Below, in pieces: positions 25,301 through 37,600 of a stretch of 64,000 nt of DNA. Within the stretch, counting starts at the first letter, position 1. The number at the start of each line of letters is the position of its first letter. The notes beneath the pieces are model-generated. The model was not told where the DNA came from, searched no databases, and saw only the letters and a program-made list of their open reading frames with translations. The translations under genes and the position numbers were made by a program. Source of the stretch: Diploscapter coronatus (lineage: Eukaryota; Nematoda; Chromadorea; Rhabditida; Rhabditidae); NCBI GenBank assembly GCA_964036155.1, contig OZ038422.1, positions 11,307,201 through 11,371,200 of the forward strand, written 5' to 3'.

Positions 25301-28300
25301 ATTTTCATGAGATGTGAAATTCAATACAATGTGCATTATACTCTATGCGAGAGATGACACTTGTAAATATATACATTAACTCTGAGCTTGAGGTTTTGAG
25401 AAAATCAAATAATATGAAATTTTAAGGCGCTCTCAGATTTCAAAACCCCGTAGATTTTCGGATTTTTTCAAAGTTTACTATTCCTTTAGTTTTATTCAGA
25501 TAAAAATTGAATGCTATGAAAATTTAGATTGTATCTAAGATATCTCAAATCATTGATTTTACGGCTTTTTAATTTGAATAATTTGTCTATATAATGTTTA
25601 AGCATAGGCATTTCTCCTTAAAACCGTTTTTCATATCAACTCTATTTGATGATGATATTTTTGTCTCAATATTGACATTTTTCATAGAGAGCTGTCATTA
25701 GAAAGCGAAGTGAGTTATCGGTCTTTCTTATGAAAGTTATTGAAAAGACAATACAGAAAATACTAGGACAAATATGAAGAGAAATAGTTTGAAAATGAGA
25801 GAACGAAAGACAGAGAAAAAGGTAAAGCTTGAGATTTTCAACCTCAGATGATGGAATGGTGGTACGAAATTTTTGATTCTTTCTTTGCGTCTCTCGCTCT
25901 CTCTCTTTTCTGTATCCTCTCTCTCTCTCTCTCGCCCCGCCCCCTTTGCCCTTTATCAAAATTTCTCTGCGTCTTTTCTTTCCTCTCGTTTCTAATAATC
26001 CCTCATTTTACTTAATTTGAGGTTCGGAGGCTTCATTCTCGTTACGCTAAGTGATTTTGATTTCTCCCAAATTTGGACCTCAAGATTTTCTGGAAAATAT
26101 TCAATTATCAAGCATGTGACAGAATATTAGTCTGCAAAAATGTCTTTTTTCTTAATTTGTTTAAAGACCTATACTTTTAAAGAAATTTGTGAAAAATAAT
26201 AGATTTTTCGTACTTATAATGAATTCTCTATCAAATTTGGGGTAATCCTATTTACCAATTTTCAATTTCCACCCCCATTTCTTATTAAATCATTTCGTTA
26301 TGACATTTCTTTTCATCACTCGATGATTTCGGTAATATTTGCCCCGCCAAACAGATTCTTCAGAAATTCGAAAATAGTCGTAAAATTTAATTACTCCTTC
26401 TTCCTTCTTCTTTGGTAATGTCAAATTCTACCGCTATCATTCCGATTATTTATTTCCCTATCAGATCTCCTATCATTATCATTTCCGAATTTAGTTGGAG
26501 TTATTTTTGATAGTTTCCAAATTTCTTAGGGGTTGTAACATTATGATCCACAGAACAAACTGATCTTCATTCTATTTTATTTATTTTTATCAGCATTACA
26601 TCTCATTATTCCCGATTGTCGTGATATTTTTAGCCATAATCAAATTCCTTGTTTCTTAAATTATCATTCATTGAAAAGCTGATCTGGATCAAAATTACGC
26701 TAATGTTCACTTTTAAGTAAGGAAGCCATAACTCTTTTTTAGAAAATGATATGACATCACCTACGTCTTTTTAAGATAGCGTCCTATCATTCAATTTGCA
26801 TTTGTACAAGGAAGCTGACAACCTTCATCATTCACAATTCGACTATAATTGACGGCGTTTCAAGAATTCGCATCTTTTTGTATCATTCTATCAATCTCTT
26901 AATTGTCATTTTTCTTATCAACCTCTTATCAGTTCTCTCTTTTCCTATCACTGATTCTGTCGATTTCTCCCATGTAACTTTTCCATCATTTCAACACTGG
27001 ACGGAGACAAGGGGCGCGTGCCGAAAAAATTATTCAAAATGGGCGGGACTCCCGGAAACCGTATTTTGCTAAATTTTGACGCCTTTTATTGATCAGATCT
27101 TGCTCTGCGTTCCTAACGTTTCAATACCTTTTATGGTGATGCTTATGATGCTAAATTGATATAACTTCCTATAGCGAGAAAGCTGATCTTCGTCGGAAAT
27201 CGTCATGACATTCATGTAGTTTGGAATAATTTCGACATTTCTATGTGATAAGACTGATTATCATTTAAAAGTTCATAGAATGCACACTTCTGAAAGAATC
27301 CCTATTTTAAAAGAATATTATTATCCTTTTTCCAAGATGTATCATTCTGAAGAAATTTCACTTCAATGGTACCACCTAAAATATGGGATAGAGGCGTGGC
27401 CTCAAATTAGCCCTCTCTGCGTTACGCCTTTTCGCGATGACCAATCATAATTAGATTTGTCAATGTACATATTTAGTCGTCGTGTGTTCAACTAAACCAC
27501 GATTCGATTAAAAACGACTATATTCCCTGCGTCTTTTCCCTCATTCAATGATTAAGCATACCAGAGTGTGCATAGGGTCAGGGCTCATTTTGAAATATAG
27601 TCTCCCAAATCCGACCAGTGTATATATGACTTCTGAAGAAGGCGATCTTCATCATTTCCATTTAAAATTTCTTCATTATTTGATAAAGTATATCTCTTCT
27701 GAGAAGGTCTGCGATGTTTTTTGTGAGATTTATGATCTGGAGGTTTTTAGTTGGCTTTATATGGAAATTTTTTTAGATTCTCAGCCCCGCCCCTTTTTCA
27801 CACGACGATTTTTTATTGACAGTTCGCGGCGCGTCTCACCCCGTCTCATATTTTCCTCATTTTAACAAACGCCGCATCGCTGATTTCGATCTACGAAGGC
27901 GCTTTTTTGAAACGGCACCCCCACAGAGGAGGGGTAATTCATTGATTTTTTTGCACGCACTCACCCTCACCCTCTAATGTTTCTGCCTTTTTATGTTTCT
28001 ATAACTTTTAAGCTGAATGGTCTATTTACAAAAGCATAAATCGTTTGTAGTTAGCACTGATTTTTCTGAGGATGATCTGGCGAAAAATTGTAGTTTCGTA
28101 TGTTTTTCATTGATGAATTCAAAAATCTGACTCCCAGATTATTTTTCTTTTCTGACTCTAGCACTTTTAGCGGCATTTCCAGTATTACAAAAACATAAAA
28201 TAGCTAATTCAGCAATATTGACCATCATTGAAAAGTCAACATACATATCATATGAAAGGTGATTTTCGAATGTGCAAAAACATGAAGAAATCAACAATTT

Positions 28301-28661
28301 CTCAACTTTCATCAAAACCTCTTCATTCTAGGGTTGTGATTCATTAAGACGTGTCCAAATTTTTGCAACAAAAACTGTCTCAATTAGGGCTGAACTTGAG
28401 ACTTAACAGCGAAAGATATCAAATTTCCAAATCACTACCACTCGGCTATTCATTATCTCCTCTCGACGACCGCGCGATTTATTGACATTGCGCCTCACGC
28501 CGCTTATTTGTAAACCCCTTTTCAAAACTCCGCCCCCAAAAATTTGACCCTTATTTCATTCTCGTGTCGTGTTTTCTTGTAGAATTTATCGCTACATATT
28601 CGATCGTTACAAGCGTTGTTTGCGCAAATGATATTATTTCAAATTTTCAGATAGATGAATT
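13377..28661. other. 15 kb gene desert upstream of sem-4, rich in dispersed short repeats
   Basis: No open frame here has codon character, domain resemblance or splice support; the longer frames are readings through pyrimidine- or purine-rich repeats. The region is packed with degenerate copies of two short motifs: TGAAGATCAGCTTTT (either strand), and GAAATAGYATGRRAAA followed by GAGAGA-type purine runs, with its complement CATACTATTTCTC. Other contents are a (CT)n run near 25917 and tRNA A-box-like fragments near 14296 and 20597. Immediately before sem-4 the sequence becomes more CpG-containing (about 28460-28560). It is probably the cis-regulatory landscape of sem-4 with many decayed MITEs. 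Confidence 0.6.
13791..13830. repeat. Hairpin of two facing copies of the TGAAGATCAGCTTT motif
   Basis: GAAGATCAGCTTTT at 13791 is followed about 12 bp later by AAAGCTGGTCTTCAT, its near-perfect complement. This is the clearest case in which the dispersed motif occurs as an inverted pair. Confidence 0.6.
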
Positions 28662-31600
28662 ATGGCTACCACATCTTCGTTGAGTTTAGCTGCATCAAGG
28701 CGTAAACAACAGAAACCTCAAAGGCTACCTGGCGAAGAGGACGACGATAGTCCAGGTTTTTTTTTTTGTAATTTATGCGATTTTTCGAAGCAGTAACTCC
28801 CTGATTTCTTATCTTAGCTTAAGACTAGGTATTCCAAATTTGGTATCAAGTTGATTCCTGGTTCTTGGGAACATTTTTGCGTCACATTTGCCATATCCTG
28901 ATTTTATTTTGAACTCGAAATGTAGCATTTTTAAGAGTAGGAATGAATTTTATCATCATTTCAATATTTGTAACTCGCTTATTTGCTCTTTTCCGCTCAT
29001 TATGTCTGACTCATAAATTTCGTTTCTTTTTCTTATTCCCTCTCACGAAGTTCAGCTTTTCTTCTGATCTCTAGACCTAAAAATGAAATAACAGGCGCTT
29101 TTTGCAGGACAGAGATTTGATTAATTCGCTTTTGCGATTTGATGGAAAATGATAAGAAGTATCACAAAGGTATTTCATCAAGTACTTTTGTCTAAACCTT
29201 GATTGGAAGCTAACTACTCATTTTTGATAATTTTCACTCTATTTTCCTAAATCAGTATTGTTATTTGTAAAGTAGCTTTTGAATTGGTAAGTTAGCGATA
29301 ACTATTATTTTTTTTTTTTTTAAATTTAATAACCTTAAGCTAGTACTTTTCTCTGTATTTTCAAGAAATTTTTTCAGATACCTAAAATTTGAAAATGTCA
29401 TGTTTATTTCATAACCTAGACGCGCTCCTTCCTTAATTTCTACCTTTGTTTCATCAAATTTGGTATTTCTTATGCTCTCTCGAATTTAAATACTATTCCA
29501 CTTTTTGCCGTCCTTGAATCACTCGTTTTTGCGTTAACAGTTGCTTCAATCTTTATGACTCTTTGCGCTCTCTTAATTTTCAATGGTCTTTCCTTAAATA
29601 GCAACTTTTCATTACCCATTTTGATCATTTTGGGAATGATGAATTTATGAGAGAAAGAGAGAGAGAGGAACTTTAACGACGCGCGCCTCCACATTAAATT
29701 TCACTGTTATTTGAGGTGGGATTTGAAAATTTGAGAAATCATAAAAATAAGCAAATTTCTTCGAAATTATTAGAGAATTGAGCTGATCTTCATCTGAAGT
29801 TTCATGGCAGAAACCTTGATTTCCTGATGTCATTTTGATGAAGATCAGCTGTTCTATTCCTAAAATAATTACATTTTTATTTGAAATGAAAATCTGTTTA
29901 AATTCTTTCATAACTACCGTAATCCGAAAAGGGAATGAATGTATTTCAACCACTCATATGCGCCATGTTTCTGCGCTCTTTTCCCTCTCCTCCTATTTCA
30001 TACTCTCGCTTCTCGCTTATTATCTATGACCGCAGATATGGCCAGAGGCTAGACCACGCCCCCTTTCGCTATACATATAAGGCTAGACACGTAGAGGAAC
30101 GCGTAATGAGCGGAGGCTCAATAGAAATTCAATTGAAACATTGTTATCTGTATCTCTAGACTCTCTCTATTTTATTTGACAAAGGAGAATCTCTAACCAC
30201 AAGAAGAAATTGAGAGAAAATTTGATAGAATCACATTATATTTTCACTTTTCTTTGATAAATTGTATCTTCCATGTTTGAAATTTAAACATTCTATCAGT
30301 GAAAAAGATGTCTTTATGACATTATGAAGGAGAAGATGGAAAGACTATTGAAAAATAAGAGATCAAAGAGAAAATATCGAGAAAATTAGGAATTATGAAA
30401 AAGTACATGCGTTTAAAAATTTTCGTCGTCTCGAGGTCGCATTAAATCGCATCGCAGCGCCAAATTGCGGCTAATCACATTAATTTACGCGCAAATTTAA
30501 TGAATTGAAAAGAGGGATTTCAATGATGAAAATTGACAAAAATCATCTCCTTTCATTTGACCTGTAAAGTTTTAGAACTTGTAGCAAATAGTTTATTTTA
30601 AGAAAATATTTACATTGCTGTCTAAAATTTCATGAGTTTTTGATAGTTTTTTTCGTTTTCGAAGATTATTTGTATTTCATCATCTTCTTTCTACCTTTCT
30701 TCTTTTTCATCATAAAATTGCATCATAAAGGGGGGCAATCTCGAAAATTTTCATCCCCTGGATTAAAACGACGAAGAGGCAATTTTCGGATTATTTTATG
30801 AGTGTGCTCTTAAAATTCTCAAAAGAAGAATTCCAATTTATTTTGAAAATCTGAAAATGCATATTCTATTCATACAGTAATCTTCATATTTTCCCCACTC
30901 ATAGAAATTCTTATTAGCCCCGCCCACTTGTGGGATATCTGAATAGAGAAAGAGAAGGAAAGATGAATAAAAATCATATTCAATAGATTACGATAGGAAA
31001 TTTTCGGAAAGGAAACACATTAAGAAAATATTATGCATTTTCATAAAAGTGCAACCTACTTATCGTTTTTCCCATTTGAGGTGTTTTTCATCAAAGAATA
31101 TCGCGCGCGCGCGTATAGACCAGCTGGCTTTCGGAGCTCATAAAGACGCTAAAAAATGGAAATACTGTATTTTTTATGCGCTTGTCTTTTGGTAATGCAG
31201 AAAAGCGCCTTTTTCTGTGAGTGAAATGGCATACATTTGATGGACATGAGGCGAACATCATGAGGATTGAATGAATTTGCGCGAAAATTCTCAATTTTTG
31301 AGGAAAAACGTGAAGATCAGCTTTTTATTGACTTTTTTAGGAAAATACCTATTTAGGAAGTAAAATACACAATGAAAAACCCGTACTCAATTAAAGATTT
31401 CATGAAGAACACATTTTAAAGGCTCATTTTTACGTTCTAAAGTTTACTTTGACTGGGTTTATCAATATTTTGATGATAGGCCTTATCAACGAGGATAAGG
31501 TGATCAATTATCATTTATCCTTGTGGCCGACGGCGGTAATTTTTCATAAGCCACCGTTGCAAAGCGCGCTCCAATGATAATCCTTCCTGCCCCATCGCCA

Positions 31601-34600
31601 ATATGAGTGTAACAATATGAAGCGACTCGGGGTAATTTTTCATCTTCCCCTATCTTCACACTCTCTATCATATGCCAATATATCTCTCTAAACTCTCCTC
31701 AGACAACGTTATGTTTCTATTCAGATGATGAATTTATATCCTGGTCGGTTTTCTAAAATGATATTTCTAACAATGCTAAACCGACGATTGTTTTAGGGAC
31801 AAACATCAGATTTTGCACTATTTCGAAATACTTGTAAACCATAAAATATGCTAAAATGAACAACGTAGCTGATTTCTGTTGAAGTTTTTATATGCTTTTG
31901 TAAAAATGCGACGAATCCGCACTTCTTCGAGATTTCATTCACGAATTGAGTAGGTCAATTGGCTCAGTTGGATACATCTCCGGCCAGGATTTTTGCAAAA
32001 ATCGTCTCTTTCGTATGAAAAACCCATAAAAACGAGCGCTGAACACAATCGTTTCAAATCACAAAACATATATGGAAAAGATGCAGAGAAGGAGAGATAG
32101 TATGAAAATAGAGAGGAAAAGAAATTCACAGAAACACGCTCTTTTGTATTCATTTTGAAGCATACAATTTGCGTTTTTGACAGGAATCTTCTGAACGAAA
32201 TAATAGCCTAAATCTTCGCATTTGTTGCATTGAAGGGAATGAATAAATCCTATCGTATCCTTGAAAATGGGAATAACTGTGGGAACATTTCTGGGAGCAA
32301 TTTCTGGGAATAAAAACTTCGATAAAAGCTGATCCTCATTAGTTTAACGATTCAAAGAGCTAGGTTATGAGTTTGGAAAATTTTGCAAGTTTTTCAAAAC
32401 CACTTCAACCTCTATTTACGCACTGTATTTCTTTAGATGAATAGAGGCTTTTTAACAAAAATTCGTTTCCTTTTGAAATTTGATATCTTCGCAGCGAAAA
32501 GCTTTTGAATTGTGTGAATTTTTGAAAAAGCACCGAAAATTTAAGAATCGCGAAAAAGCGAGCAGTTATTTGATGATTTTTCAATTCTTCGTTTAAACCG
32601 CGAGAACAGATGAAAACATCTATTGTTTAGAACAAAACAATGAAGAAAGTGTTGAATTCTGAAGGACCATTTTTGGAAATCTGAGAAAATAGAAAACGGA
32701 CTTTTCATTATGAAATAGTACGCAATTTCGTGATACGCGAGAAAATAGGAAAGCGCGCATTTGTCGTACACTTTTTGACTTATAGCTCAAAGCGATGTCA
32801 AACAAAATAAGGGAAGAGCGAAATTAAAAGCAAAAAGCTAGAGAAATTCAAACAATACGAGGTTTACCCCACTCATATTTCGTGTATTGTCTAGGTACTT
32901 CGAAAAACTTTGAAATCAGCCGACTTTTTAGGGGTCGGAAAATTTGAACTTTATCGCCAAAATCCAATTTCCTTCGGTTGCAAAGTACCAAACTCAATTT
33001 TTTATTCAGGAAAAATATAAAGGGTAATTATTTAAGGTCATAAAATAAGCTTCTGAGGTTTTATGATGCTGGGAAAAGAAAAAATGTTAATCATTGCATA
33101 TCAAGTTTCAGCGTGGGTTGAATCATTTTATTTTACGGCAGGCGTTTTTGATGATAATATCATTACAGTGTTTCCGAGTTTTTCTCTGACAAACAAAACG
33201 GAAATGTAATTTGTCAATTATTTTATCACTGATTGTCATGTTTAATCATATCAACTTGAAATTTCGGAAATTTGGAAATAATTATAAGAATTTGTTCGAA
33301 AATTCGTTTTTTTTTTTCTTATTTTTAAAAATATTTTTTTGCTAAGAAAAGGCTGATCTTCACAATATTTCCTGAGAAAAATGACGGGAAAAAGTTGATT
33401 TTTATCATTTTTATCTTTTACGCTGATAATTGTGATGAATGATAAACTGATGATAATTTGTCGGGCCGATGATTTGACTTCTTCACTTCGCCTTGCGTTT
33501 CCATAATTCGAATTAGTTATTAGGCCGAATGACACTAGCGAAACGAGGAATTATTCCTTTTCAATCACTCGATAAATTGATTGTTGATGAAATTGTAGGG
33601 CTAAATATTTTTAAAAAATCCAAAATTTCATCAAAACCTATATACAAATGATAAAACTTCATAATCTTCTTCAAAAATACAATGAAGCTCAATCCAGTCC
33701 ATCATTTTACAGGGGATAAATATGAAGATCAGCTATTCCACGATAAAGCATGCAGTACTAAATCGTCGGACATATTTCATTCCCAAATCTGTGCCTTCAT
33801 AAACCAATTGTCCAAAAGGAATTAAAACACTCGTACCGGGCGTTTTTCTTTTCGAATTTCTCAAGTACATGGCTTAGGGCTTTATGTATAATCAAACGAT
33901 ATGAACAAAAACGCTCAAGAGTACGTGATTTGAAGAGAACATTAGAGAAGAAGAAAACCGCTAGCGGCGAGGTAAAGCTTAATCGCTTATTGTTTGAAGT
34001 TGTCGGTATTCTTTTTCCTCTATTCTCTCTCGTTTCTTAACGCTATTTTTTCATCTTAAAATTTCCTTGTTGATTTTTTTGCCGGGTAAATATTGAGGGA
34101 AAAACGAGTGGACATAACGAAATGATGAAATCTTTGAAAAAACGCGGAATTTATAAAACTAAAAAACGAATGATCCAACAGTTTCTTTTCGAAATGATAA
34201 ATACTATTTCTGATCATAAATGAACTGGAAAAGATGTATGCCAATTTTTCTAATTGCGAAAGCACCTATTGAATGATATAATAGAATAGATCCTTTAAAA
34301 AGTTAACTTCTCCAATAAATTTTCCCAGGGTACAAAATGATCTCATGAAGATGATTGTATCTTCAGATTCCCCCGGTGACGTCACGATGGACGATGTCTC
34401 GGACTCCGACGCTCAGGGCGTATCGTCGTCAGGCGTCTCCCCGATCGATTTGTCTACTTCGAGGAAGGAAAAGTTGATTCTCGAGGATAAATCGAATCTC
34501 ATACAATCATTAGCTGCTATTGCTAGTCCTCAGGTAAAAATCGGAAGTTTCCTAATTTTGCTCCCGGAATTTAGGAACACTTCTGTAGCTTTTATTTAAT

Positions 34601-37600
34601 TGGTCTTTACTCAAAGTTCCCAAAAATGCTCCCACTAGAAATTCCCAGATTCAGCTCCTCTCCCTCTGCGCCCAACTGGCTGCTCAACAGAAGGACGGGA
34701 AAATGATGGATGAATTCATGATGGGACAAATCCCCTTTCCATTTCTCCCGCAAATGACGTCATCTGGTTTGTCATCGGAAATCCCGACGACGACGATATC
34801 AAACAATGCCGTTGACCCACGATGCTCCGCACCAACCACGTCGGCTAGTAGTACAAATGGAAACAAAGAAGACAGATTTGCTTGTCCGAGTCAGGAGTGT
34901 GATCAGGTTATTTTTTGTAGCTTTTAAAAATTAGATCATTTCTCCCTGAGATACTGTAGCTTTTCCCTGAAAAATATCATTTTCCTTTGAAATTTGGAAT
35001 AAACTCGGGAACGTTATGAAACCTTGGCTGGTATAATTTTTTCCTTCTGGAAATTCGTTCTTCTTCACAAAAATGAAAATTTCCGTATTTCATCATGAAA
35101 ATCAAGGTGAAGATTATTGGCTAATATATTCCCGTCCAAAAATGGTGGGGGCGCAGCAAAAACCTTGAAAATAATGGGTAGAGAAATAGCGAAAGAAAAG
35201 AGACAAAGAATTGTCGAAATTCAAAATTACACACACAACTTTATGATGTTGCGATAAAGAAATCGCAAGGGAAAAACGGCCTTCTTCTCCATCTTTAAGG
35301 TGAATATTAACCAAGGTCACTTTTGCGCTATTTACAAATGCACATTTTCATCAAATTTCCCAAGCGATAACATCTAAAATCGCTATTTTTCCGACTGTTC
35401 AAAATGGAAATGATAGAAATCGTCAAAAAATTCGAGAAAAATGTGAAGATCAGCCTCTTTTTCACAAGTTCATTCTTCGTCAAATTAGAAAATTCAACTT
35501 AGGAAGAAAAATTATAGAATAGCGAAGATCAGATTTTCCTGGACATAAAATGTCACTTAAAAGAATATTTTAAAGTTTATTTTCATTGCAATTCCATTAA
35601 AATCAAGCTTTATTTACCCGCTTTCCCAATGAAATGATAATTTCACCTTCATTTTTCTCCGCCCGAACAAGAATTCTCTTTTGTATATCCTTTCCTACCC
35701 ATTGGCCGTCAATTTTATGGGAGCCCATAATTTGGCCCCGCCCCCATTTTTGTTCGATCGCAAGACGGCGAAACGAGGCCAAACTAACACGGAAAAACTA
35801 TGAACGACTTTCGGGGGACTTTTTGCATACGAAATCGAAACATAGCCGCAACATAGCTGGATTTTGACAAAAATATCATCCTTGAGATAAACCGAACCAT
35901 CAACGAAAAAATTAGGTGTTCCCGACTCAAGCTACTAGACTATGGCACATTTTCGTCAGCCACGAAGGCGAGGATCTGATCTATTGCAATACCTGTGGTG
36001 CGATTTACAAGGACTGGGATGAAGTAGGAAATTTTTGCCGAAAATATAATCCAACAATCCCACCATTTAGCTTCACTCTCACAAATGTCCAAGACAGCAG
36101 GCGATAATCACCGATTCCGAAGAGACGATCACCGCATCGCTACCGCAGCGTTGTGCGTCAGCGGATCAAATTGGAGGAACAGGTGGCTCTCAAAATACCC
36201 CAATGGAAGTGGGCGGCTCCGCGCCCTGTTCTCCCGCGACCTTCGGGATCAAGTCGGAGGACCAAAATAATGGCACCGAAGAAATGATGGAGATAGCAAA
36301 CGGTGACCGTCCGAACCCATTCAAAATTGGACAAAATGGGTCCGAAGCACCAACTCCATTCAATCTATTTGGAAGTTTGTTCCCAATGAAACAGGTGGGA
36401 TGGTTTAAAAGTTGAAACCTTGAAGAAAACATTGAAAGTCAATGACTCAGCATCTTACCATTTGACCATTTAGCCATCATCGGTGAACCCGATGGAGCTG
36501 CCTGTTGGCTCACCGATCCATCCTTTCTTCCCTCTGTCAATGCCCCCGTTCGGCAGCCATCACCCAGGAGGCGGACCTCCGTTGCCTTGTAAGAACAAGT
36601 TGCAATTTCAAGGATTACTGGATTTTTAGTCATGCTCCGTCCGCCATTCGATCAGCGACCTGAATTCTACCCTCCTAATAGGCAGGACAACGAAGACGAC
36701 TGGGAAGCGTTGATGGAGGTAATGTGGTGTCACAAAATTAAAATAACGGGCTTAGTTCATAATTCGCGAATTTTTATGCCGGGGTCATATTATTTTCAAC
36801 AACAAAAAGACCCCGCGAACTATGAACTAAGTCAAACAATGTCTATAAAAATGGCGTCATGATGTCAAATTATTTGGATAAAATCAGCTCTTTCAAAAAT
36901 AATAATTGAAAATTTAGATCTCGACCTCAAATGAAGCCGAGAAAATTCGGGCCTTGGTTGGGGATAAGGCCTTGCCTCCGACTGATCCAAACCAATGCAT
37001 ACTCTGCAGAAGGGTTCTGAGCTGCAAGTCAGCGCTGCAAATGCACTATCGAACTCATACTGGCAAGTTGCCAAAATGATAGCGTTTAACAAAATGGTAT
37101 CTTTAGGGGAACGCCCCTTCAAATGTCGAATTTGTCAGCGAGCATTCACCACGAAAGGCAACCTGAAGACACATATGGGCGTGCATCGAGCGAAACCCTC
37201 CTTCCGAGGCGTGCCAATGGGGATCGGCCCACATCCCGGCCTGCCTACCTCGATGGGCCCAATGGTGCCGTCTGGGCTACCACCTGGCCTACCAGCCGGC
37301 TTACAGCCCACTCAACAGTGCCCAATTTGTCAGGTGCGCCAAGTGGATTCCAAAATGGTATCAAAGGAAGGATTTTAGAAGCGTTTCTTCACTCGGCACG
37401 AATTGCAAGATCATATCACCGAGCATACCCAAGCTTTAACGAGAAATGCCCAGAGCGCCAATGGCTCCGCTACCACGCCAGGTACCAAATCGATTCATTT
37501 TCTCAGAAATCATGAGTTTCAGGATCCAATGACGACATCAAATCGCCATCCTTATTTGGATCGGCTACCACTTCGGCTAATGCCAATTCACCGCTGAAGA

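Noticed and set aside
27548..27865. 105-codon plus-strand ORF in the gene desert
   Set aside because: No family resemblance, no acceptor/ATG context, and it spans dispersed-motif sequence (GGCGATCTTCATC).
13377..28661. CRISPR-like array suggested by recurrent motifs
   Set aside because: Eukaryotic sequence with introns; copies are irregularly spaced, on both strands and degenerate.
31103..31116. (CG)n run suggesting Z-DNA
   Set aside because: Short (about six units) and isolated; nothing else supports a role.
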